A DNA stretch of 64,000 bases from an uncultured Pseudomonadota bacterium (GCA_949295025.1 CASFJK010000006.1:1-64000); one strand, 5' to 3'; shown: positions 16,702 to 24,982, counted from the stretch's first letter. Notes: generated by a model not told the origin, from the sequence alone. A program made the numbers and translations.

Positions 16702-17374
16702 AATTTCTGCAAATATCATCTTCAATACTATAGTTGGTCTGATTATCGAGCTTGCTTTGTTCTAAAGCGAGCTCTTTTTTAAACACCGCCAAAATTTTAT
16801 TAAATCTTTCTGTAAACTCTTGCGTAATATCATCTGTTGCCTGATCAATCTGAGAAAGTTTTTGAATATGGATGGGTGTTATATCTTGAGCTATCTGAGC
16901 TGCTGCATATTGAAAATATGGAATAAAATAATCTAAAGCCGTTTTATTAATCCGCTGATGGGTTTGTTCATGCAATATTACTAAATTATACTGACACGAA
17001 TTTTTTGGTAACTCATTAGAAATATAAATAATCGGACGACTAAATCCCACATACACATCAATAACTTCAGGAACCACGCAATAACCACCATTATTTTTCA
17101 ATGGATAAGCCTGCGTTCCTAAAACATATTCATTATCAACATTAACTGTCGCTAACCCCGTAGCAAAAGATGAACGTTCTTTATTTCCAATTCGAGCTGC
17201 AATTTGCGATATTGTTTTTGTATTTTTAGAAAAATCATAAGAAAGTTGCCCATAAGAAGTGGAAAATTTAATTTTTGGCTCAACTTTAACTTCTGCACAG
17301 GGAGACGCCACCTGAGCAAAGGCTGGATGGTAAAATAAAAAAAAGAATGTTAATATAAAAACAAGTTTTTTCAT
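16676..17374 (-). CDS. Secreted protein with HExxH motif, possible metallopeptidase
   Basis: A 232-aa protein with signal peptide ending AFA/QVA. The motif HEQTHQRIN matches HExxH of zinc peptidases and sits in a predicted helix about residue 134; a third ligand is not obvious. Other features are VYVGFSRPIIYIS before it and a charged helical C-terminus. Four cysteines are present in the mature part. No named family was recognised, and a peptidase role is inference from the motif. Its 3' end overlaps the convergent HAD gene by 26 bp. Confidence 0.75.
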   Translation of the reverse strand: MKKLVFILTFFFLFYHPAFAQVASPCAEVKVEPKIKFSTSYGQLSYDFSKNTKTISQIAARIGNKERSSFATGLATVNVDNEYVLGTQAYPLKNNGGYCVVPEVIDVYVGFSRPIIYISNELPKNSCQYNLVILHEQTHQRINKTALDYFIPYFQYAAAQIAQDITPIHIQKLSQIDQATDDITQEFTERFNKILAVFKKELALEQSKLDNQTNYSIEDDICRNFNAKHFRR

Positions 17375-17431
17375 GTATAGTATTATAAAATAAAAATGTT
17401 AAATTATGGTTGCAAAATACGGAGACAAATA

Positions 17432-18016
17432 ATGTTCAAAATATTTTCTATAACTTTTGGATTTTGTTTGATAGCTGGAACCGCTTTATCCCAGCTTTCT
17501 CAACCATATGTTCGCAAAAAGATTCAACCTAATTTTTTCATTCCGGAAGGAGCTTTAGCTGAAAGCCATCCTGAAAAGGTTGCTATTCCTCAATACCGCA
17601 AGGGAACAAGTACTGCCAAACGCATTTCTTCAGAACCAACTCCGGAACCACAAATGGTTAAACAACAATATACGGCTCCGCAAAATGAAGAAAAAACAAC
17701 TTCTCTTACAGCATTACCTGTAAAAGAAACGTCACAAAACCAAATTCAAGAGCCTCAGCAAAACATTACTACTGAGACACCCTTGCAAACAAATATAAAT
17801 ACAAATCAAAATCCAACAGATACTCCAAATTATCAAAAGATGTATCAAGATTATCTTCAAGACTTAGATATAATTGCCAAAAATGGAAGTATCAAAGATT
17901 CACGCATTGCTGATGATTTAAATGTTATGAACTCAGAAAAACGCATCCAACTTGATCAAGAATTCAACAGCAAACGCAATGTAAAACAAGACATCCTAGA
18001 TGCTTTAAAAAAATAA
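17432..18016 (+). CDS. Secreted Pro/Gln/Thr-rich protein, unknown function
   Basis: A 194-aa protein with signal peptide MFKIFSITFGFCLIAGTALS. The middle (about residues 60-140) is low-complexity and rich in Thr, Gln, Pro and Asn, so probably disordered. The C-terminal 60 residues are charged and helical (YQDYLQDLDIIAKNG, KRNVKQDILDALKK). ATG 17432 is chosen because GGAG lies 7 nt upstream. Its stop codon sits inside the stem of the terminator at 18011-18046. No family recognised. Confidence 0.8.
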   Translation: MFKIFSITFGFCLIAGTALSQLSQPYVRKKIQPNFFIPEGALAESHPEKVAIPQYRKGTSTAKRISSEPTPEPQMVKQQYTAPQNEEKTTSLTALPVKETSQNQIQEPQQNITTETPLQTNINTNQNPTDTPNYQKMYQDYLQDLDIIAKNGSIKDSRIADDLNVMNSEKRIQLDQEFNSKRNVKQDILDALKK

Positions 18017-18049
18017 AGATCTGAATAATTATTCAGATCTTTATTTTTA
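18011..18049. terminator. Bidirectional terminator between a secreted protein gene and atpF
   Basis: AAATAAAGATCTGAAT (18011-18026) and ATTCAGATCTTTATTT (18031-18046) form a perfect 16-bp stem. It contains the plus-strand stop codon and lies 15 nt beyond the atpF stop on the other strand. Confidence 0.92.
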
Positions 18050-18063
18050 GAAAATGGGTTAAA

Positions 18064-18663
18064 TTATACAGCTTTGCTAATTGATTTTATAGATTTTTCA
18101 ATCAACTCATCTTGCATTTTGTCATTCAATTTTTCTGACAAAACTGTTTTTAATGTCTTTATTGTAATATCAGAAGTCATATTCACAATTTCATTCATAA
18201 CTTCTGTTTGAGATGCTTTCAATCTTTCATCAGCTTCTTTTTCTTTGATAGCCATTTCAGCTTTCAGTTTTTCTAAACTTTCTTTTTTCAAGAGTTCAAT
18301 TTCTTTTGCTGATTTTTGTAAAATAGCATTTGCTTCAGCATCTGCATTAACAAATTTTCGTTCATATTCTACCAATAATTTTTGGGCATCATCTTTTAAA
18401 TTAGCGGCATCATTAATTTGCTTAATAATTCCATCAACACGATTTTGCAGCATTTGCTTTGCAACTTTGCCAATAGGTTTGGCTAAAAAGAGCACAACCA
18501 AAACAAAAGACAAACCAACCCAAAAAACCGGATTTTCATAAAAAACAGCATATTCATGAGCAGGCAAACTGACATCAGAAATCAAACTATCGGTAACATT
18601 TACAACAGCATCTTGCGTCATATCAATAAACTCTTTTCCTGAATTAACTTGGTCTAAAGACAT
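18064..18663 (-). CDS. atpF: ATP synthase F0 subunit b
   Basis: The b subunit is the peripheral stalk of F1F0 ATP synthase. This 199-aa protein has a polar N-terminal extension, one membrane segment (FWVGLSFVLVVLFLAKPIG, about residues 47-65) and a long charged helix with coiled-coil periodicity (ADERLKASQTEVMNEIVNM). It lies 11 nt after the related b' gene, the alphaproteobacterial arrangement. ATG 18663 is used; an in-frame TTG just upstream is less likely. It is the last gene of the F0 operon; the F1 genes are not in this window. Confidence 0.93.
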   Translation of the reverse strand: MSLDQVNSGKEFIDMTQDAVVNVTDSLISDVSLPAHEYAVFYENPVFWVGLSFVLVVLFLAKPIGKVAKQMLQNRVDGIIKQINDAANLKDDAQKLLVEYERKFVNADAEANAILQKSAKEIELLKKESLEKLKAEMAIKEKEADERLKASQTEVMNEIVNMTSDITIKTLKTVLSEKLNDKMQDELIEKSIKSISKAV

Positions 18664-18674
18664 CAAAATTAATC

Positions 18675-19160
18675 CTAATCATTAACTACTTTTTCAACAC
18701 CTTTTTTAATATCTTCGGCATCAATTTTCGTCAGTTCCAATTTTGCCACAATATCCAACGCCCACTCTTTTGAAACATTTTTCACTTCTTTCAAAGCTTT
18801 TTCGCGAGTTTCTTTAATCTGAGCTTCGCCTTCCAAAAGTCTGGCATTTAATTTCTTAGCCATTTCATCTTGCTTTTTGGCAATATATGCATTCATCTCT
18901 TTACGAGATATGTCTAGAGCATTATTTGCATCTGCAGTCGCCTGAGCCAAAGCTTCTTGATATTTTTTAAGAGATTCTTCAGCCTGCTCTTTAATTTGAT
19001 TTGCTTTGACCAAATAATCATCTATTTTGCGTTGTCTTTGCTCCATAATATCTTTAATTTTAGGAATAAAGACTTTGCTCATCAAAAAGAGCATAAAGAA
19101 GAAACAAATGCAAAGCCAAAAAAACTGAGAAATAAACCATGTCGGATTTAACTGAGGCAT
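18675..19160 (-). CDS. atpG: ATP synthase F0 subunit b'
   Basis: A 161-aa paralogue of subunit b that forms a b-b' heterodimer stalk, as in phototrophs and alphaproteobacteria. The short N-terminus leads into a membrane segment (FWLCICFFFMLFLMSKVFIP) and then a continuous charged helix (KIKDIMEQRQRKIDDYL onward). AAGGAG precedes the ATG. It lies between atpE and atpF. Gene naming varies (atpG, atpF2, atpX). Confidence 0.92.
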   Translation of the reverse strand: MPQLNPTWFISQFFWLCICFFFMLFLMSKVFIPKIKDIMEQRQRKIDDYLVKANQIKEQAEESLKKYQEALAQATADANNALDISRKEMNAYIAKKQDEMAKKLNARLLEGEAQIKETREKALKEVKNVSKEWALDIVAKLELTKIDAEDIKKGVEKVVND

Positions 19161-19226
19161 AACAACTCCTTACTATTTCTATTTTTTGGCAGCGGAATAA
19201 CCGCCGCCAAAATTAGAAAACAATGA

Positions 19227-19448
19227 TTATTTACCGGTCAACATTACCAAAGCAATAACCAATGCATACAAAGCAATAGCTTCAACGGCGGCAAAACCTG
19301 CCCAACCGTAAATATCAACGTCTTTTTTAACCTGCGGATTGCGACCGACAGTAGAAATAATTGTTGTCCAAACTTGAGACACACCCCAAGCAGCGACCAT
19401 CATAGACAAAGCGCACATACCAGCGCCGATATAAGCCATAGGTTCCAT
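19227..19448 (-). CDS. atpE: ATP synthase F0 subunit c
   Basis: The 73-aa proteolipid that forms the rotor ring. Two membrane helices flank the polar loop RNPQ (conserved RxPQ). The ion-binding carboxylate is the Glu in GFAAVEAIALYALV on helix 2. Glu there with no adjacent sodium-site glutamate-threonine pattern suggests proton coupling. GGAG precedes the start. Confidence 0.96.
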   Translation of the reverse strand: MEPMAYIGAGMCALSMMVAAWGVSQVWTTIISTVGRNPQVKKDVDIYGWAGFAAVEAIALYALVIALVMLTGK

Positions 19449-19524
19449 TTAATATCTCCATTTTTTAGAGCTGCAAAGCAGCTACTTCAAACCAACAACA
19501 AACATAATTATAACCGGCATACAT

Positions 19525-20247
19525 TTAGTGTCCGTGAACAGCGTCACTCAAATAAATGCAGCTCAAAACTGTATAAATAAAAGCTTGCAACAGGGCAATA
19601 AAAATTTCAAATACCACAATGCAACTATTAAACAACACCGGCACAACACCGCCAACCCCCAAAACGAGAACAAATCCGGCAATAATCTTTAACATAATAT
19701 GACCAACTGTCATATTTGCAACAAGACGGACTGTCAAACTAAAGGGTTTAGAAAGAAAAGAAATCATTTCAATCGGAACAATAAGCGGAGCCAATGCTGC
19801 GGGAATTCCTCTTGGCATAAAGGTTCTCAAATACCCCCATTTCTTTTTACGAATACCAATACACACATTAAACAGCAACGCAATTAAAGATAAACCGCCA
19901 ACAGCTGCCACATGAGATGTAAATGTAAATGAATAAGGAAACAGACCTAGCAAATTACCAAAAGCAACAAACAAGAACATTGTAAAAATAAAAGGAAAAT
20001 ATCGCAAAGCTTCCGTTCCGGCATTTTCTCTTAACAAATTTGAAATAAATTCATAAATTGCTTCCGGAACTGATTGCGACAAAGAAGGAACAATGGTTCT
20101 TTTGCGCAAACAAACTGCAAACAACAAAGCAGAAACAACAACCGCCAACACCATAAACAAAGAAGAATTTGTAAATGAGATATCATATCCTCCGACCTTA
20201 ATCGGAATAATCGGTTGGATATTAAATTGTTCCATTGGGTTAGACAA
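19525..20247 (-). CDS. atpB: ATP synthase F0 subunit a
   Basis: A 240-aa membrane protein that forms the proton half-channels against the c ring. The essential arginine is in SLTVRLVANMTVGH, with the conserved GNLLGLFPYSF stretch upstream and a C-terminal helix pair (FEIFIALLQAFIYTVLSCIY). The start appears to be TTG at 20247: the upstream atpI ends in GAGGAGTAA, so its last codons form the Shine-Dalgarno sequence 8 nt before TTG. An ATG at 20235 would be too far from it. Confidence 0.95.
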   Translation of the reverse strand: MSNPMEQFNIQPIIPIKVGGYDISFTNSSLFMVLAVVVSALLFAVCLRKRTIVPSLSQSVPEAIYEFISNLLRENAGTEALRYFPFIFTMFLFVAFGNLLGLFPYSFTFTSHVAAVGGLSLIALLFNVCIGIRKKKWGYLRTFMPRGIPAALAPLIVPIEMISFLSKPFSLTVRLVANMTVGHIMLKIIAGFVLVLGVGGVVPVLFNSCIVVFEIFIALLQAFIYTVLSCIYLSDAVHGH

Positions 20248-20252
20248 AGCTT

Positions 20253-20558
20253 TTACTCCTCACGTTGTTTTTCTTCGCTTTTCGCAAACCTATATACATT
20301 CAGGACACCGGCAGCTCCACCCAAAAACAGGAAAACAATCAATAATAAAGGATTGGTCTCAAGCCAATCATCTAAAAAATAACCGATTGCTCCTCCGGCT
20401 AAAACTCCGGACAACATCTCCGTTCCAATCCGAAAACCGATTCTGGAAAAACGAGAAAAATCAGACTCATATTTAACACTATTTTTTTCTATGTGTTGTT
20501 TTTTAAGCCTTTCTATGCGTTCATCCAGTTTTTTCAAATTTTCAGGAAGTTCCTGCAT
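20253..20558 (-). CDS. atpI: ATP synthase assembly protein I
   Basis: A 101-aa protein with a charged N-terminal helix and two membrane helices (GVLAGGAIGYFLDDWL and LLLIVFLFLGGAAGVLNVYR). It matches the AtpI/YdgA-type F0F1-ATPase subunit family, which helps c-ring assembly. It leads the F0 operon and lies five bases upstream of atpB, whose ribosome site is built from its own last codons. Confidence 0.9.
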   Translation of the reverse strand: MQELPENLKKLDERIERLKKQHIEKNSVKYESDFSRFSRIGFRIGTEMLSGVLAGGAIGYFLDDWLETNPLLLIVFLFLGGAAGVLNVYRFAKSEEKQREE

Positions 20559-20609
20559 AATACCTAATCCTTAAAATATTACTGACATGGTTAAAGAAAT
20601 GCTAATTTT

Positions 20610-21341
20610 TTACTTTTTATCATCAGGCATATATTTTTGAATAAGAGCATCAAAGGTTTCATAATCTGGTGCACCAAAAATAATTTCTCTTCCTTTTGTG
20701 CTTGAAATAACAAATGTCGGAGTTCCGCTAATGCCTAAATTAGCAATACCAAACTGACGAACCGCCATAATCTCTTCTGCCTTTTCTTTATCGGTCAAAC
20801 ATTTTTCGGCATCTTCTGCGCGCAAACCATTCAAATATGCATATTTTAAGAAAATTTCTTTTGGCTCTGAGCTTCTGCCCCATTCATTTTGTTTTTCAAA
20901 CAACATATCAGCCACTCTAAAGAATTTGTTACCGGAAAAACAATGAGCCAACAAAGAAGCTTGCATAGAATTTTTATCTAAAGGAAAATCATCAAAAACA
21001 AGACGAACCAATCCTTTATTAATATAATTTTCTTGAATTTTGGGCAGTGTTTTCAACTGAAACTGTGCGCAGTGATAACATCCGAAAGAAGAAAATTCAT
21101 AAATTGTAACTTTAGCGCTATTGCTTCCAAGCTGAGGTCCCCATGGAATAAGTAAATTCGGCGCAATTTTTCCATCTGCGCCAACTTTTTCAGAAGCCTG
21201 AGCTTCATTGACCAAGACAATACTTCCGTCCGGATTCATTACATATCCTTTCAATGACATGTAAAAACCAAAAGCCAAGAAAAAAACAACCAAACCGGCA
21301 GCAATTGAACTACACTTTTTTATAAAATTTTCTAACTTCAT
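20610..21341 (-). CDS. DsbA-family thiol:disulfide oxidoreductase
   Basis: A 243-aa protein with an N-terminal membrane anchor or signal segment (AAGLVVFFLAFGFYMSL), then a thioredoxin-DsbA fold. The active site is CYHC in FSSFGCYHCAQF and the cis-proline loop is GISGTPTFVIS. A helical insert lies between them, as in DsbA/BdbD-like proteins. It probably oxidises or isomerises disulphides in the periplasm. It lies 6 nt after the DciA-like gene; this pairing is common in alphaproteobacteria. Confidence 0.9.
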   Translation of the reverse strand: MKLENFIKKCSSIAAGLVVFFLAFGFYMSLKGYVMNPDGSIVLVNEAQASEKVGADGKIAPNLLIPWGPQLGSNSAKVTIYEFSSFGCYHCAQFQLKTLPKIQENYINKGLVRLVFDDFPLDKNSMQASLLAHCFSGNKFFRVADMLFEKQNEWGRSSEPKEIFLKYAYLNGLRAEDAEKCLTDKEKAEEIMAVRQFGIANLGISGTPTFVISSTKGREIIFGAPDYETFDALIQKYMPDDKK

Positions 21342-21347
21342 TTTATC

Positions 21348-21893
21348 CTACTTTTCTTTTTTGTGATTCTCTTTGAATATAGATTGACCTAACTTTATTA
21401 AAATTTCTTTTAATTTTGAGCTTTTAACTTCTTCTGATAAAGATTTTATATAACAATTTTCATCATCAGACAAAACAATTTCTTTTTTTTCTTCAACATC
21501 ATCGAAATCTTCAGGCAAAGAAATCACGCTATTTTGAACAATTTTTAAACCACAAACAGCATTGTAACCAAAATATGCATTTATCTTTTCTAAAATATAT
21601 TTTTCTCGATGAGCTATTTCTAAAGCAAAAGCACCGCTTGGCACTTGCAAGTGTAATATACCGTTATTTTTTTGATCCCGCTTAAAATCTATCTTTTGTG
21701 GAAAACTATAATTGGCCAATTCTTTACCAACAATTTTATCCCAATTTGTTAAAATACTAACTTCCACAAAACCTTTTTTGCCAAACAGCTGTTTTGTCAG
21801 CGGAGCCATTGTTTTAGACAGCGCTGTCAAATCTGCAGCAATACGAGCACTTTTTGGCGCCGGTTGCTTTATGTCAAAATCTTCATCACTCAT
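21348..21893 (-). CDS. DUF721 (DciA-like) protein
   Basis: A 181-aa protein. The DUF721 domain covers residues about 15-110, with LTNWDKIVGKELANYSFP and LHLQVPSGAFALEIAHREKYILEKIN. DciA-type proteins load the replicative helicase in bacteria lacking DnaC, so a replication role is possible by family. The C-terminal third is acidic and variable. The ATG at 21893 is used; an in-frame TTG 9 nt upstream is weaker. It is the first gene of a pair with the DsbA-like gene. Confidence 0.85.
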   Translation of the reverse strand: MSDEDFDIKQPAPKSARIAADLTALSKTMAPLTKQLFGKKGFVEVSILTNWDKIVGKELANYSFPQKIDFKRDQKNNGILHLQVPSGAFALEIAHREKYILEKINAYFGYNAVCGLKIVQNSVISLPEDFDDVEEKKEIVLSDDENCYIKSLSEEVKSSKLKEILIKLGQSIFKENHKKEK

Positions 21894-21995
21894 AAAAGTC
21901 AAGTTACCAACAAAATATCAACAAAGCAACAGCTGTTTGTTGCTTTGTTAAGATTCGTTGCTTATAATGCAAACAAATTAAAGTGAGGTTAAAAA

Positions 21996-22310
21996 ATGGA
22001 TTTTATGTTGTTATTAAAAGCAATATTGTCACTATTGTTTGTTCTGGGTTTATTGCTCGTAACATTATGGGCAATAAAATACATGGAAATCAGCAGCAAA
22101 TCCGGTAAATTTTTCAAAAAAATCAATATCAAAAACAGACTAGAAATTATTGAATTCAAGCGCATCGATAGTCGCAATTCGTTAGTCTTGGTCAGATGTG
22201 ATAACAAAGAACATTTATTGTTGATAGGTCCGTCTTCTCAAATTATTGAAACAGACATTCCAACAAAATCCAAAGAGAAAAAAGGCAAAAATCATGACAA
22301 AGAAAATTAG
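21996..22310 (+). CDS. fliO: Flagellar biosynthesis protein FliO
   Basis: A 104-aa protein with one N-terminal membrane helix (ILSLLFVLGLLLVTLWAIKY) and a small cytoplasmic domain containing RLEIIEFKRIDSRNSLVLVRCDNKEHLLLIG split over two strands, the SpoIIAB-like FliO pattern (residues about 45-80). It assists assembly of FliP in the flagellar export gate. It overlaps fliP by 17 bp. FliO is poorly conserved; identity rests on this pattern and the overlap with fliP. Confidence 0.88.
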   Translation: MDFMLLLKAILSLLFVLGLLLVTLWAIKYMEISSKSGKFFKKINIKNRLEIIEFKRIDSRNSLVLVRCDNKEHLLLIGPSSQIIETDIPTKSKEKKGKNHDKEN

Positions 22311-23034
22311 TTTAGCAATCGTTTTACTTTTTTGTATTTGCTGCCTTGCGGATTCGGCTTTTGCTCAGTCAATCAGTCTCAATGTAGGAGATTCTCCAAC
22401 CACAGGTTCAACTACGGCCCGCATTTTTAATGTCATTATGATGATAACCGTACTATCGGTTGCACCATCCATTCTCATTATGATGACTTCTTTCACTCGT
22501 GTGGTGGTTGTTTTATCCATAACTAGAAGCGCTTTGGGCACCAACTCTACCCCGCCGAACATGGTTTTAATATCTCTCGCTTTATTTTTAAGTATGTTTA
22601 TTATGGCTCCGACTTTTGAAAAAGCCTGGGATGAAGGATTGGAACCAATGTTTGAAGAAAAATTGGATACGATGGAAGGCCTAGAAAAAGCCTCAGTTCC
22701 ATTTAAAGAATTTATGGTAAAAAACACCCGAGAAAAAGATTTGCTTCTTTTTCAAAACTTGAGCCAAGAAAAGCCACAAAAAATTGAAGAAACACCATTA
22801 AAAGTCGCCATTCCGGCATTTATGATCAGTGAATTAAGACGAGCCTTTGAAATTGGCTTTTTAATCTATATTCCGTTTTTGATTATAGATATGGTCATTG
22901 CCTCAATTCTCATGTCTATGGGTATGATGATGTTACCGCCAACAGTTTTAGCTATGCCATTCAAAATTATCTTTTTTGTGTTGATAGATGGCTGGTATAT
23001 GCTTGCCGGCTCACTCATCAATTCTTTCCATTAA
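22294..23034 (+). CDS. fliP: Flagellar export gate protein FliP
   Basis: A 246-aa protein of the type III flagellar export gate. It has a signal peptide ending AFA/QS, then the conserved MMTSFTRVVVVLSITR and ALGTNSTPPNMVLISLALF stretch, a periplasmic domain, ELRRAFEIGFLIYIPFLIID, and SMGMMMLPPTVLAMPFK near the C-terminus. The ATG at 22294 is inside the end of fliO with AAAGG upstream. Other export genes (fliQ, fliR, flhB) are not adjacent; a terminator follows immediately. Confidence 0.95.
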   Translation: MTKKISLAIVLLFCICCLADSAFAQSISLNVGDSPTTGSTTARIFNVIMMITVLSVAPSILIMMTSFTRVVVVLSITRSALGTNSTPPNMVLISLALFLSMFIMAPTFEKAWDEGLEPMFEEKLDTMEGLEKASVPFKEFMVKNTREKDLLLFQNLSQEKPQKIEETPLKVAIPAFMISELRRAFEIGFLIYIPFLIIDMVIASILMSMGMMMLPPTVLAMPFKIIFFVLIDGWYMLAGSLINSFH

Positions 23035-23035
23035 C

Positions 23036-23067
23036 AAAAAGCCATGTTAAAAAACATGGCTTTTTTT
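23036..23067 (+). terminator. Rho-independent terminator after fliP
   Basis: AAAAAGCCATGTT pairs with AACATGGCTTTTT, with a four-base loop and a T run, directly after the fliP stop. Confidence 0.93.
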
Positions 23068-23092
23068 ATAAAACTTTTTACCCGATAGCAAC

Positions 23093-23121
23093 GCTCTAAT
23101 CGCCCATTATACGCGCTTTTC
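23093..23121. repeat. Imperfect direct repeat, copy A
   Basis: GCTCTAATCGCCCATTATACG followed by CGCTTTTC. It nearly matches copy B at 23220-23247, which contains the last codons and stop of pheA. Read on the minus strand, copy A would encode RKARIMGD and a stop, almost the same as the real pheA end KRRIMGN. The copies are 127 bp apart. Confidence 0.7.
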
Positions 23122-23165
23122 TAAAAAGACGGAGAATGCGATAAGTAGAGTGATTTTAGGAGCAA

Positions 23166-23203
23166 GAAAAATCCTAGTGTACAAAAAGGTACATGGATTT
23201 TTC
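23166..23203 (-). terminator. Hairpin between the repeat copies, likely pheA terminator
   Basis: GAAAAATCC (23166-23174) pairs with GGATTTTTC (23195-23203), extended by TGTAC/GTACA. On the minus strand the 3' arm is T-rich and continues as TTTTTCTTGC, so it can end pheA transcription. Confidence 0.6.
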
Positions 23204-23219
23204 GAGACGACGCTAAATT

Positions 23220-23247
23220 GCTCTAATTCCCCATTATACGTCTTTTC
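23220..23247. repeat. Imperfect direct repeat, copy B, inside the pheA 3' end
   Basis: GCTCTAATTCCCCATTATACG followed by TCTTTTC. It differs from copy A at about four positions and supplies the last six codons and stop of pheA. Confidence 0.7.
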
Positions 23248-24074
23248 ATATGAGCCGGATATGTTCCTAAAATATGCACATATTCTGCAAAAAAGTTAAG
23301 CTCGGCCAGTGCATTTTGAAAAGACTTTTGCGCAGGATGAGCTTCTGCTTCCAAATAGAATTGCGCTGAAACAAATCTACCGTCGAGCAGATAGCTTTCC
23401 AATTTTGTAATATTAATACCATTAGTCGCAAAACCACCAAGAGCTTTGTAAAGAGCTGCCGGAATATTTTTTGTCTTGAAAATAAAAGAAGTGATAAAAT
23501 CGCCACCATCATCTTCAGGAATAATATCCTCGCGAGACATAATCAAAAAGCGGGTAGTATTATTTGATGCATTTTCAATATTTGAGGCTAAAATATCCAA
23601 GCCATAGATTTGACCTGCAAGCTTGGAAGCGATTGCCGCCATTGTTTTATCTTGAGCTTTGGCCACATCATCACAAGATTTTGCCGTATCAATACGAGCA
23701 ACCGGTGTAATATGATGACTTTTAACAAATTCAGAACACTGAGCCAATGCTTGCGGGTGAGAAGACACGGTTTTAATATCTTCAAGCTTTGCCCCTTTCA
23801 CACCCAAAAGTTGGTGTTCAATTCGCAAGAAATACTCACCTACAATATGCAATCCGGTTTTAGGAAGCAAAAAATGCACGTCAGAAACGCGACCGGCATT
23901 AGAGTTCTCTACCGGAATCATTGCAAAATCAGCATTGCCATTCTGCACCATATCCATGGCCAGCTCAAAAGTTTCACAAGCAATATATTCTTGATTAGGA
24001 TAAACATTCATTGCGGCAATATTCGAATAAGCACCAGCCACACCTTGATAAGCAATTTTTAATTTATGTTCCAT
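23223..24074 (-). CDS. pheA: Prephenate dehydratase
   Basis: Converts prephenate to phenylpyruvate in phenylalanine synthesis. The 283-aa monofunctional form has the catalytic domain with AYQGVAGAYSNIAAM, FAMIPVENSNAGRV and the NNTTRFLIM motif (catalytic Thr), then a C-terminal ACT domain with ALGGFATNGINITKLESY that would bind phenylalanine for feedback inhibition. The usual ESRP of the ACT domain reads ESYL. The last codons (KRRIMGN) lie in repeat copy B. A terminator separates it from kdsB upstream. Confidence 0.95.
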   Translation of the reverse strand: MEHKLKIAYQGVAGAYSNIAAMNVYPNQEYIACETFELAMDMVQNGNADFAMIPVENSNAGRVSDVHFLLPKTGLHIVGEYFLRIEHQLLGVKGAKLEDIKTVSSHPQALAQCSEFVKSHHITPVARIDTAKSCDDVAKAQDKTMAAIASKLAGQIYGLDILASNIENASNNTTRFLIMSREDIIPEDDGGDFITSFIFKTKNIPAALYKALGGFATNGINITKLESYLLDGRFVSAQFYLEAEAHPAQKSFQNALAELNFFAEYVHILGTYPAHMKRRIMGN

Positions 24075-24083
24075 TTTTCCATA

Positions 24084-24113
24084 AAAAAAGGCATCGCCAA
24101 AAGCGACGCCTTT
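24084..24113 (-). terminator. Rho-independent terminator after kdsB
   Basis: On the minus strand AAAGGCGTCGC pairs with GCGATGCCTTT (one G-U pair), followed by a T run. It lies between kdsB and pheA. Confidence 0.85.
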
Positions 24114-24128
24114 CCTTTCAATGATTAA

Positions 24129-24902
24129 TTATTTAATATATTTCAAAGCTTCGGTCAACTCTTCCGGAGTATTAATATCTGCAGGAGCTTTATCGTTCAA
24201 AGTAATATGATCAACCACTTTAGCACGAATGGTCATACCATTTTCCAAAGCTCTGAGTTGTTCCAAAGACTCTCTTTCTTCCAACACACCAACCGGCAAG
24301 TCTACAAACTTCTTCAAAGAAGATGCTTTATAAACATAAATACCAATATGGTGATACAAATCATGATTTTTGCATTTTGCTGGGTCTCTGGTATATGGAG
24401 CCAAAGCACGTGTAAATGTCAAGCAACGTCCTTCTTTTTCTCCTTCACGCAAACCCATCACAATTTTAACATTAGTCGGGTTTTCAGCATCTTTTTCAGA
24501 TTTGAAAACAGAACCGCATGTTGCAATATCACAATCTGTTTTTTCGACTAAGTCAATCAACTCATTGTTAACGGCAGGATCAACGTTCAGACCATCACCT
24601 TGGAAGTTAACAACGATATCATACTTGTCCCCTTTAGGGTCAAGTTCTTTCAACGCAGCCGCAATACGATCTGTTCCTGAAGGAAGTTTCGGATCTGTTA
24701 AGATTGCTTTTGCGCCAAATTTTTTACATTCATCAACAATAGCCTGATCACCTGCGGCAACAACCACATCTCCGGGCACTGTCTTTTTTACATTTTCATA
24801 AACACGCTGAATCAAAGTCTTGCCATTAATATCAATCAAAGGTTTATTTGGCAAGCGGGTTGAAGCCATACGTGTAGGAATTAATGTAATCACTTTAGGC
24901 AT
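24129..24902 (-). CDS. kdsB: 3-deoxy-manno-octulosonate cytidylyltransferase
   Basis: Activates KDO as CMP-KDO for lipopolysaccharide inner core synthesis. Sequence features are the nucleotide-binding start LIPTRMASTRLPNKPL, SGTDRIAAAL, the metal-binding NFQGDGLNVDP, and HHIGIYVYKASSLKKFV and LEERESLEQLRALENGM in the C-terminal half. The usual QGDEP reads QGDGL, a variation at a conserved acidic position worth checking. Length 257 aa is normal. It implies an LPS-bearing outer membrane. Confidence 0.93.
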   Translation of the reverse strand: MPKVITLIPTRMASTRLPNKPLIDINGKTLIQRVYENVKKTVPGDVVVAAGDQAIVDECKKFGAKAILTDPKLPSGTDRIAAALKELDPKGDKYDIVVNFQGDGLNVDPAVNNELIDLVEKTDCDIATCGSVFKSEKDAENPTNVKIVMGLREGEKEGRCLTFTRALAPYTRDPAKCKNHDLYHHIGIYVYKASSLKKFVDLPVGVLEERESLEQLRALENGMTIRAKVVDHITLNDKAPADINTPEELTEALKYIK

Positions 24903-24982
24903 AACATATTCCCCATTAAATTAAACTTGCAACCAAGTCGAGTCTATATTATAAATATTCCAAAAAGTAAAGAGGAAAAATT

